Of a stretch of 64,000 nt of DNA, positions 48,601-57,152 are shown one piece after another. The stretch is from assembly GCA_022496805.1 (NCBI GenBank), contig CM040092.1, positions 17,688,113-17,752,112 on the forward strand. Reading direction: 5' to 3'. How positions within the stretch are numbered: position 1 is the stretch's first letter; each line of letters opens with the position of its first letter. This stretch comes from Pohlia nutans (taxonomy: Eukaryota > Streptophyta > Bryopsida > Bryales > Mniaceae). The translations under genes and the position numbers were made by a program. The notes below the pieces were generated by a model. It did no database searches. It was not told where the DNA came from and was given only the letters and a program-made list of their open reading frames with translations.

Positions 48601-51600
48601 AGGTGGTGGGCGCTTGCTGGTACATGTTGGGGGTGGAAAGAGAGGAAAAGTGTTGGACAGGGACGTGCACATCCGAGGCAGTTTCACTCGGTTGTACACG
48701 AAACTTTCTGGATTGTGCATCGCTTGCGAATAATGCTGCCCGTGCTACGTGGTGGAGCAACACATCACTTGGTGCTCCTAATTTTGCTTGCAATTCCTCC
48801 AATTTCAATTACGGAATTTACCAAAATGCCATCGACAACACTATCGCATCTGCAGGCTTCTCGACGCGGTATCTGTACAGCTTGTGGCTCGGCTTGCTTG
48901 CTCTCAGGTACACTGTCTGCTTTTCTCCAACAAATCACCTCATTTTTCAGCAGTTTTTCAGCAGTTTTCAGCAGTCATATGAAGACTTTCTTTTGTTCGA
49001 TTCTTTTTTCTTTTTTTTTTACGAACACATGCAATGTTGATTCTAGTGATACTAAAGTTGACCCCATCTGAATTATCCCCTCTGTCTGGAAATAATTCTC
49101 CTAGTTTTTTCTTTTCTTTTTGGCAATTTTTTAAATAGCACTATGTAGTTTTTTTTATACTTCAAACGTGAGCGATTTCCACTTCAAACAAGGCGAACAA
49201 TGAGAGTGACACAAATACTACATACTACTATTAAAGATAGACCATTTTTTGAGTTATGAGATTGCTGTACAGCTTGTGGCTCGGCTTGCTTGCCCTCAGG
49301 TACACTGTCTGCTTTTCTCCAACAAGATCGCCTCATTTTTCAGTAGTTTTTGCGTAGGTCATATGAAGACTTTCTTTTGTTCAATTCTCTTTATTTTTTT
49401 TTACGAACGCATGCAATGTTCTTCATGGATTCTAGTGATACAAAAGTTTGAATTACCCCATCTGAATCACCCCCTCTGTCTGGAAATAATTGTCGTAGTT
49501 TTTTCTTTTGTTTTTGGCATTTTTTTAAATAGTACTATGTAGTTTTTTTATACTTCAAACGTGAGCGTTGTCCACTTCAAACAAGGTGAACGATGAGAGT
49601 GACACTACTATTAACCCTTAAAGGACATACTAAGCCCCACGGGATTTTTGAGAATCTTGCTCATAACTTTTACTACGTTGAAATAAATGGGGTTTTCTAA
49701 ATGCCAAACCAAACATATTTAAAGCATCTATACGTCTCCAGAATGGAACCAAAGTAAATTGAAAAGAAAATTGTGATTAAAATGGAGTTCAAAAAAGATT
49801 TTGGGTGTGGGAATCAGAAGGGTTAAAGATAGATCATTTTTTGAGTTATGAGACTGCTGCTGAGACTGCCAAAAAAAAAAGGGGACAGTTACAAAAAGAC
49901 GTCAATACCTAGGACAGTTATTTCCGGACAGAGGGAGTATATGTGATCAATTGAATTGGGCACTTTCAAACCATGAATCCTTGGGGGCTTATAGCCATAT
50001 TTTTTTAATCTTGAAGGTAACATTGGTGTGATAATGGAAATTCTTGTTCTAACATGGCGTGAAAGGCTAATAAGCTCACTGCATTGTGTTGCAGCTCGTT
50101 GGCACAGACCCTGAATGTGAGCTCCTACGAGTGGGAGATCATCTTCGACATCCTCATCATCATTGCAGGCTTGCTGCTCTTTGCCTTTCTAATCGGTAAC
50201 ATGCAAGTAAGCAACTAGTTTCTACAGTCTACCCTCCATAATACGACACTCCATAATTATGACGATATTATTGTTTCTAGCAATACACATGTGATAAGTC
50301 ATTACTGCGACTAATCCATGCCTGCCACCTTGAAGTTAAGCTTCCCAAACATGTCATAATAGAGAGGGACAACTGTAATCTGTTATTGGTCGTTCTACCA
50401 GGGCCGCTCAGGCTGCCAGACAGTCTGATTTTGGTACCTGGGGAAACAGAAACACTGTTTGCAAGGTTCTAGTTTTTCTTTGGCATGATTCTTCAAGTTG
50501 AGAGTTGCCTAGTGTTCCAAAGATTGGCATTTGAGAAACTGACTGCCAGTTTGGAGAATTCAAGATAAATTCAAGGAAACAGATCAGATCTAGACTTTTT
50601 ACATTTACACACTTTTACAGAAATGGTTTGCCAGTCAATTTTCCAGTGGCGCTGTTTGATTGGGAAATTGGAGTTCAATAACATCTCTGATCTTCTCGGG
50701 GAGGTCACTCCTTGTAGTTTTGTGCATACATCTAATTGGGGGCTATCACATAATTGGAATATTCTACAATTTAAGAGAACAATCTGAGTATATCCTCAAA
50801 TCACCCTATGTTACATCTAAAATTTTATATTCTCAAATCGCCCTATATTACATCTAAAATTTTATGATTCAGTGGAAATTTTACCTCCAACAAAAATAAA
50901 CCTACCCTATATTTGTTTCCACGTTGTTTTCTAAATTTTCTCCCTGGGTTGATCTTGTGTGTGTCTCTCAGACATATCTACAATCTCTGACGTTGAGATT
51001 GGAGGAGATGAGAGTGAAGCGTCGAGATTCGGAGCGATGGATGCGCCACCGCAACCTGCCAAACAAAATCGTGGAGCGAGTTCGCCGGTACGATCAATAC
51101 AAATGGGTCGCCACTCGCGGAGTCAACGAGGAGGATCTCGTGCAAAGTCTGCCATCGGACCTCCGCCGGGACATCAAACGGCATCTCTGTTTGAACCTCG
51201 TTCGGAATGTGAGTCCCAATGCCAAAGCCACAGAGTCAAGTTTTGCACAACACCTATTCTTCTCATATCATAACATCATATCCTCACTCCTTGTACTAGA
51301 TAGAGTACTCCATGGGCTCTACTACTCCAAGTCACGAAGCAACGAGGTGGTAGCATGCACCCACTATACGACGTGGCAAGCCCATGTAGTTCTCTATCCA
51401 GCATAGCCTACGACACATGTCACACATTAGTAGAGTCTTATTTTGAGGAGTGCACTGTGGAGAGTTGAGAATAGAACGAGTTGCGGAATTCTCTACAAAG
51501 ATTGTGTGCATAGGAAAATACATTACGGGTTGTAACTGTACTGCTTAGAAGCTGCTACAGCTGGTCTTGATTTCTTGGAGTAGGCTATGTTTTGCAAACT

Positions 51601-53827
51601 TGAGAGCTTCTCAAGTCAATCAACCATTGTTTTCACATTGAGAGTATGTTCTTGCTCTCGTTTTGCTCAAAATAATCTTGTTCTCAAGAGGTGTCATGCA
51701 TGCCACGACTACTCAAGAATGTGATAATATCTCACCAAAATAAAAGTAAAAATTCAATCGTAAAATAATAAAATTAAAAGTATTAAGGATGTAAAATATT
51801 GACTATAAAATTAAAACAAAAAAGAGTTTCAATATCATAAACTTAAAAAAGTCTTTTATACATTTCTCTTGATCAATCAAGAGCTATTTTCCCTGGCCAC
51901 GACGCTCTAGTCATGCCCAGAATGTGATGATATGTCACTGGCTGAAGAAGAAAGGTTTTGTTGTTGTTGTTGATGATTTTGCAGGTGCCATTCTTTGACC
52001 AAATGGACGATAGCTTGCTGGACGCCATGTGCGAGCGGCTGAAGACGGCGCTGTGCACAGAAGGCACGATCATCCTGCGCGAGGGAGATCCGGTGAACGA
52101 GATGTTGTTCATCATTCGTGGCACGTTGGAGAGCGTGACGACCAACGGCGGCAAGGCCGGCTGGACCAACTACGGAATGCTCAAAGCCGGAGACGTCTGT
52201 GGAGAGGAGCTGCTCACTTGGGCTTTAGACCCCAAGCCCCAGAACCATCTGCCCATTTCCACTCATACCGTGAAAGCCGTGATGGAGGTGGAAGCTTTCT
52301 CTCTTTCCTCGGATGATCTCAAGTTCGTTGCCAGTCAGTTTCGCAGGCTTCACAGCAAACAACTGCAACACACTTTCAGGTCTGTTTCTGCTCTACAGTC
52401 GAATTTTTTACTCCTCCCTCATAAAAACAGAGTCCCTTAATGTCCCTTTTCCTAAACCGTATAAACAACCAATAACACTTAGACCTAAATTGTATAAACA
52501 ACCATACAATTTTGGTTTCAAGATTGAATCGTTTTTGCACCTCCTACAGCTCCTCAAAGTTCCTACATACTATGCTGAGATTTCATGCCCGAAAAATTTC
52601 GTAAGCATGAGTGTACATCAATTCACAGACATGAATTCATCCCTTGTTCTCTACCTCATGGTGAAATTTATTGGCTCTGGACAGTAGTATTACTTTGCGC
52701 AGAATGATGCCAAATGAGAGCAAATCAATATGCTTTCGCAATGCGGCTAATTGCATAACACAAGCTGAAGTGAGAAATTGAGAAAGTTTGAGTAGGTTCT
52801 TATGTATAGTCTGAAGTGAGAAATTGAGAAAGTTTGAGTAGGTTCTTATGTATAGTCTTTGTTGCTGCTTGCAAACTGAGTCATAGTTCCTCATACTCCC
52901 TCTATCTCAAAATAAGTGTCCTAGTTTTTAAAATGGTCCATCTTTAATAGTAGTATGTATTTTTTTGTGTTACTCTCATTGTCTGCCCCGTTTGAAGTGA
53001 ACAGGGCTCACGTTTGAAGTATAAAACATAGGACAAATATTGAAAGGGTCAGAGACTCTTGTAGCTTTTTGGGTGCACTATGAAAGGAGCAAAACCTCTT
53101 ACAGCCTTGTAGTTGCACTATGAAAGGGACACAATCTTTGTGGTTCCACTATAAAAGAAGAAAAGCTTCACAACTTTATAGTTGCACTATAAAAGGATCA
53201 GAGCTTCTTATAGCTTTGTAGCTCCACTATATAAGGAGTAGAGCCGATCTTGTAACTTAGTAGTTGCACTATGAAAGGGACACAATCTCTTGTACCTTTG
53301 TAGCTTCGCTATAAAAGAAGCAAAGCCTCTCGCAATGTTGTAGTTGCATTATAAAAAGGACATAGCTTTGTAGGTCCATTATATAGAGTAAATCCTCTCT
53401 TGTAACTTAGTAGTTGCACTATGAAAGGGACAGAGCCTCTCGTAGTGTTGTAGTTGCATTATGAAAGGGACAGAGCGTGTTGTTTAATTTGGTTGTTTTG
53501 AATGTGATGTGCAGGTACTACTCTCACCATTGGAGAACATGGGCAGCGTCGTTCATTCAAGCGGCGTGGCGCAGGTACCAACGACGGCGCTTGGCGGAGT
53601 TGCGGCGCAGCCAGGAAGACCAGCATCTGCATGAAGCCATGTTGATGCAGGGCGGGGCAGCTCATCCCAATGAGAAGCACACGCTCGGGGCCACCGTCCT
53701 GGCCGGCAAGTTCGCCAAGAACGCCATGCGCGGCGTGCAACGCCTGCGCAGCATGCAAGCGGCCGAGCTCACTCGCATCTCCAACATCCCCAAACCAGCT
53801 GACCCTGACTTCTCCCTTGACTCTTGA
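42643..53827 (+). CDS. CNGC: Cyclic nucleotide-gated ion channel (plant CNGC)
   Basis: Nine exons: 42643-42671, 43279-43399, 45242-45691, 47065-47280, 48603-48907, 50095-50206, 50972-51208, 51985-52379 and 53515-53827. They total 2178 nt and encode 725 aa, normal for the family. These are plasma-membrane Ca2+-permeable cation channels that respond to cyclic nucleotides and calmodulin. Seen: S1 (~97-118), S2 (~136-156), S3 (~183-210), S4 with spaced basic residues (~221-240, YLPRLLRLF), S5 (~252-281), pore (~362-380) and S6 (~387-411). A C-linker precedes the cyclic nucleotide-binding domain (~491-615), with the plant phosphate-binding cassette GDVCGEELLTWALDP and an IQ motif FIQAAWRRYQRRRL (635-648). 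The filter reads ALSSLAQ, where Arabidopsis group I channels have NLSSLGQ. Its introns are long and full of MITEs. Confidence 0.94.
42880..43029 (+). mobile_element. Truncated 230-bp TTAA-type MITE in CNGC intron 1
   Basis: The subfamily signature GATTCACGGTTTTAAAATGG and right end TTGGTCCTTCAGGAG are followed by TTAG. The left terminus and an internal stretch are missing. Confidence 0.7.
43461..43685 (+). mobile_element. TTAA-type piggyBac-like MITE (225 bp) in CNGC intron 2
   Basis: CCCTTAAAGGGCTGATGGGG at the left and GGACCTTTAAGGG at the right are flanked by TTAA at 43457-43460 and TTGA at 43686-43689. It is a close inverted match to 11373-11599. Confidence 0.87.
43779..44039 (+). mobile_element. 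hAT-type MITE with 8-bp target duplication, in CNGC intron 2
   Basis: CCCGGGGGCTGCACTGTACT at the left and GAGTGCATCCCCGGG at the right are flanked by perfect ATTACATT duplications (43771-43778 and 44040-44047). Confidence 0.92.
45723..46290 (+). repeat. Direct duplication around a truncated TTAA-type MITE, CNGC intron 3
   Basis: GAACTTAATAGAATGCAAAT and the ~130 bp that follow (ending CCTGCTAAAAAGAAAACACA) occur at ~45731 and ~46130, about 400 bp apart. A third, shorter copy of the end lies at ~45895. Between them is a 230-bp-subfamily fragment whose right end (CGTCCTTTAGAGG then TTAA at 46088-46091) is intact. Confidence 0.75.
46571..46838 (+). mobile_element. hAT-type MITE with 8-bp target duplication, in CNGC intron 3
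   Basis: CCCGGGGCTGCACTGTACT at the left and GAGTGCACCCCGGG at the right are flanked by perfect AGAAATAA duplications (46563-46570 and 46839-46846). It has the same direction and length as the other two copies. Confidence 0.93.
47518..48318. mobile_element. Stowaway-like MITE in CNGC intron 4, interrupted by a TTAA-type element
   Basis: CTCCCTCTATCCGGAAATAA at the left and TTATTTCCGGAGAGAGGGAG at the right are flanked by TA (47516-47517 and 48319-48320). Removing 47657-48221 and one TTAA leaves a ~232-bp element of normal Stowaway size. Confidence 0.87.
47657..48221 (+). mobile_element. TTAA-flanked piggyBac-like MITE (565 bp) nested in a Stowaway-like MITE
   Basis: CCCCTAAACGTCCAACAG at the left and GAAGACGTTTAGGGG at the right are flanked by TTAA at 47653-47656 and 48222-48225. 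The host sequence resumes as AAGATAGACCATTTTT, the same junction as in the empty copy at 49231. Confidence 0.92.
48361..48547 (+). repeat. ~93-bp tandem duplication just upstream of CNGC exon 5
   Basis: The block beginning GGGGATGATG(G)TATTTCTTC and ending GCAACCAATTTGGGCATT occurs at 48361-48453 and 48454-48547. It lies within 60 bp of the exon 5 acceptor. Confidence 0.85.
48873..49860 (+). repeat. ~390-bp tandem duplication that copies the end of CNGC exon 5 into intron 5
   Basis: Copy 1 (48873-49264) starts inside exon 5 at CTGTACAGCTTGTGGCTCGG and includes the splice donor. Copy 2 (49265 to ~49860) repeats it, with the last 35 coding bases and the donor CTCAG|GTACACTG conserved. Copy 2 is lengthened only by the 49615-49822 MITE. 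Both copies carry a Stowaway-like stretch (CCCTCTGTCTGGAAATAATT). Confidence 0.9.
49470..49937. mobile_element. Stowaway-like MITE in CNGC intron 5, interrupted
   Basis: The left part CCCCCTCTGTCTGGAAATAA and right end TTATTTCCGGACAGAGGGAG are followed by TA at 49938-49939. It is interrupted by the 49615-49822 element. The left terminus is slightly decayed. Confidence 0.75.
49615..49822 (+). mobile_element. TTAA-type piggyBac-like MITE (208 bp) in CNGC intron 5
   Basis: The left end CCCTTAAAGGACATACTAAG is followed by the CCCCACGGG motif. The right end is decayed to CAGAAGGG. TTAA flanks it at 49611-49614 and 49823-49826. It sits at the TTAA that is empty in the neighbouring duplicate (49231-49234). 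Confidence 0.87.
52764..52857 (+). repeat. 47-bp perfect tandem duplication in CNGC intron 8
   Basis: CTGAAGTGAGAAATTGAGAA begins each unit, at 52764 and 52811. The two units are identical as far as I can read. Confidence 0.9.
52896..53035. mobile_element. Stowaway-like MITE left part in CNGC intron 8
   Basis: TA then CTCCCTCTATCTCAAAATAA, followed by the family interior (GTCCTAGTTTTTAAAATGG and later GTGTTACTCTCATTGTCTGCC). The right end is replaced by the tandem array that follows. Confidence 0.65.
53046..53475 (+). repeat. ~42-bp minisatellite, about ten units, in CNGC intron 8
   Basis: Units read approximately TTGTAGTTGCACTATGAAAGGGACAGAGCCTCT, with variants. It ends ~40 bp before the exon 9 acceptor. 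Confidence 0.85.
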
Positions 53828-54640
53828 TCACCAGCTGCTGCACCTTGTTTCCCAGGTACGCTCACAACACCTACTTTTCTACTCTTTCTATTTATGAGAA
53901 TGACCAGATTTTTAAATTCTTCAGTTGGCATGTCAAAAAGGATTCTAATGCACTAAAGAATGCATTATTTGGATATGGTATGCAGAAGTTATAAAGGTTC
54001 AATGTTTAATTGCAACACTTGCTATTATAAAAATGGTCAGATTTTGAAAATGTGTCCATTCTCAAACATCGAAAAAACATGTCCATTCTCATAATGAATA
54101 TGTAAGTTTTTGTGTCCATTCTCAAAATGAATACCGTATGTAAATTTTTGGTGAGCATGGTTTGCATTATTAGACTAGTCTCTTGGCGAAGAACCAAGGC
54201 ACCAAAAATGCATTAGAATTATCCGTAAAGTGAGAACCAGGTAACTTGTCTGCCATAGGGTGTTTTCAATCTTGATATAGAATTTTGACACCCACTCACA
54301 CAAGCCACCAAGCTCCTTCCCTTGGGGGATCATGAGGTGGTTGGTGTGGGGGTATGTGGAGATTCCTCCATGGGAACTCTAGCTAGGTTTGGGGGAAGCT
54401 ACTCTTGCATTGAGGAGGTTCAAGGTTTGAATTGATCGAAAAAAAGGGGGCCAAAACTCATTTTCGTCACCTCTCAAGCTAAAAAACGAGTTCTGCCTTG
54501 TCTTTCCTCTTGTGGAAATTTTACGGATAACTCTATTATGTGGAAACTTATGCAAAAGATATGAAGGATCAAAGTTTTATTGGTAAATTTTCTAAATCCG
54601 TTTCTTTGGCAATAGGTATACATTGATGAAGGAAATGTAG
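53828..54640. other. CNGC 3' flank, possible 3' UTR intron donor
   Basis: TTTCCCAG|GTACGC about 30 bp after the stop codon is a strong donor sequence. The CNGC 3' UTR may therefore be spliced. No other gene is seen. Confidence 0.35.
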
Positions 54641-54649
54641 TACTGCTGA

Positions 54650-55660
54650 ACATCTGATTACATGGCGATTTTGGGCGTCCTAAAAAGCGCTGTGACCAGC
54701 TAGCATTGTTTCAAAAACTGGCAGAAGATCAAGGATCAGCTTTTACAGTTTCTCCTTTGGAAATGAACTCCTCTATCAAGACCGGCGATGGCCAAGAGAT
54801 GGGCTCTGCTCACACTTCGCTTGGAGATGCTGACTAGTCTACTGATACCTCAGGCCCGGTTCACACGACTGGCAATCCTTAGAAATAGCTGCATTCCATT
54901 GATTCTTTACTGATTTTGAGTGTGAGACGAGTAGAAGTTGCTTGAGTCGAGAGACGAGTAGAAGTTGCTTGAGTCGAGAGACGAGTAGAAGTTGCTTGAG
55001 TCGAGAGACGAGTAGAAGTTGCTTGAGTCGAGAGACGAGTAGAAGTTGCTTGAGTCGAGAGACGAGTAGAAGTTGCTTGAGTCGAGAGACGAGTAGAAGT
55101 TGCTTGAGTCGAGAGACGAGTGACCTCATCTTTTGAGGCTGGGTATTGCCAATCAAGTCCAAAAGTTGAGAAACTTCTCACTTCTTGTGCTCCGAAATTC
55201 TCTGGCCTGCTTGAGGTCAAATCCAGTGCTATCAATGCACTGGCGGATGTACAGCAAGTACTTAGAAAGATATTCTTTTGTAGACAGCACTCAAAGACGT
55301 GAATTAGAATTGATTAAGGCTCAGAACTGAGTCAGACACTAAAATATTTGTAGTATATAATAAATTCTCAATTTGAAAAATATACACCGCAAGGGTCATT
55401 GTAGTTTGGAAATTTGATCCTTTTTGCAACTTGTCTTGAAAAGTTTATCACTGATTGATTTTTCAATTGGTATGTTTTAGAATTCAGCGACATTAACATC
55501 CCAGGTTTTGCTGATGTTCCCACTTCCACCTTTGAAAAGTGGGCCATTACTGAAAATGGCGATAACCACTCCATTTCCAACTCCAGAAGAATTTGCAGCG
55601 TCTTTAGGATTCTTAGATTGATGGACAAGAGCAACAGAACATGGCTTTCATAGCAGCCAG
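54650..55660 (+). other. Coding-like fragments of unknown nature, plus strand
   Basis: Three open stretches have protein-like composition. One is ~54671-54838 (GRPKKRCDQLALFQKLAEDQ, ending in TAG). The second is 55120-55302 (EKLLTSCAPKFSGLLEVKSS and on). The third is ~55481-55650 (FSDINIPGFADVPTSTFEKW and on). They lie in the same direction, separated by a 27-bp minisatellite. I recognise no family. They could be exons of an unidentified gene, alternative 3' exons of the CNGC gene, or a decayed gene. Confidence 0.25.
54924..55120 (+). repeat. 27-bp minisatellite, seven full units plus a partial eighth
   Basis: GAGACGAGTAGAAGTTGCTT heads each unit, and starts are exactly 27 bp apart (54924 to 55113). 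The units look identical. Because 27 is a multiple of three, several frames read through as 9-residue repeats. Confidence 0.95.
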
Positions 55661-56867
55661 GTCAGTACAGTATCAACGCACGAATTAGAGGCACAGCCTA
55701 CATTCAAAAATCGTGCTGGTTTTGCAAATTAATCTTGATCAAAAACCTTTCATCTCATTCCAAACGCTGCGGTGCTGTAGAGTTTGGAACGGATCAAAAT
55801 ATTGAGTTAAAAAATGGCTCTTAAAAGGAACTCGTCCTCGGAGATCTGTAGCAAATGGTTTATGAGGAACACGTCCTCGGAGATCTCTACGGATTCATCT
55901 GACTCATGGCAGTGAAGTTCTAGTGAAAACAAATCTAGCAGAGAAAAATACTGCAGACACAGTGATTCAACAAAGTACAACATGCAAAGACATAGAAAAG
56001 CAAACTCAATATACAAACGATGAGTAGGCTCGAGTCCTACGCTATTTAAGTCTAGACACAATAGAGATAATATGTAGGCGGCATGGTCTGTCCCAGAGGG
56101 TAATTGCAGCGACGCCGCTCCCCAGGGCAATGGAATATGCAACCCTCCTTTCACGACGACACATCTACAGAGCAGAGCGTCATTCAAGCGAAACGATTAT
56201 TCTCCGACGTTAACAATTGGAACCTACGACCTCAAAGCTCACAAAAGTGAGCGTGGCCGCTCCTTCTTGTCAAGGCCACATCCCGCCAAGGATGCCAACC
56301 CCCGCCGTTTCCTACAACACCAGATACCACGATACCCTAAATCACAAACCCTACTCCAACAAAAACCTCTCGCCACTAACACAAGATACAAGCCAAGTTC
56401 GTTCTGTACACAAAATGACGCGATACCCCAAATCACAAATCCTACTCCACTAAAAGCTCCTGGTCACGCGAGACTTTCTGCATCAAAGATGTGATTCCGG
56501 GTTTGGGAGCAAACCACGGGAATCGATTTCGTAAAACAGAGATCTAACAAGTGTAGTGAGAAGAGATTGGGGGATCAGAGATGGGGGGTGCCCTGATTAA
56601 CAAGGTATGGGGGCGGACACCTTTCACGCAGCCGCGAGAATCCTCCATTCATCATATGTAAAACCAGAAGGATCACTTCTGATTAGGGTTAGGGCGTCGT
56701 CGGGTTCTTGTACACTCGCCCAAGCGGCCCACCAAGCGTTCGATATGGGACAATGCCCGTGGGGCTGGGGCAGTTCTTTGAGGGAGCTCCCACCCGTGTC
56801 ACTCAGGCATTGAATATTTTTCATAATATGAATGATTGAATTTATCATTTAAAAACCATGAATTCTT
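55661..56867. other. Intergenic, no supported gene
   Basis: A 29-bp motif (CCTCGGAGATCT with flanks) occurs twice at ~55835-55895. A ~85-bp direct repeat (CGATACCC(T/C)AAATCACAAA) occurs at ~56328 and ~56418. Open frames on the minus strand are not recognisable. Confidence 0.4.
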
Positions 56868-57143
56868 CCCCGACTCTAAATCCCCTGGGACGTTAATGCA
56901 AGCATTATTTACCCATGGCCCCATTTTCTGAAATTTTCATTTTGGGCACCCTAGGCTCTTTTTTTCGCAATTTTTTTGCAAATTCGGAGCCCATGGTTCC
57001 AATTCAATCTAAGGGGACCCCCTTGAGAAATTTTAAACCCTTGGAAGAGGGGGTTATTCTTTAAAGTGGGCCCCTACATGCACAAAATAGGGGGCAGTTT
57101 TTGTCCTCTTGCATTACCGTCCCAAGGGGATTTAGAGTCGGGG
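56868..57143. mobile_element. MULE-type MITE with 9-bp target duplication, nested in a TTAA-type MITE relic
   Basis: CCCCGACTCTAAATCCCCTG at the left and its near-complement at the right (ends AGTCGGGG) form ~35-bp inverted ends. They are flanked by perfect TGAATTCTT (56859-56867 and 57144-57152). The interrupted text AAAACCATGAATTCTTGATCC is the signature of the 230-bp TTAA subfamily. Confidence 0.88.
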
Positions 57144-57152
57144 TGAATTCTT

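Noticed and set aside
3114..49826. TTAACCCCTAAA termini read as interstitial telomere repeats
   Set aside because: They contain the heptamer CCCTAAA once only, never in tandem, and always as paired inverted ends flanked by TTAA. A transposon terminus explains them better.
54924..55120. CRISPR-like array
   Set aside because: The units are directly contiguous with no spacers, and the window is eukaryotic.
54839..55235. Minus-strand frames with 9-residue repeats
   Set aside because: They are produced by the 27-bp minisatellite, which reads open in several frames because 27 is divisible by three.
55807..56187. 126-codon minus-strand frame
   Set aside because: It is Leu/Cys-rich with no domain, and there is no splice context or homology I can recognise.
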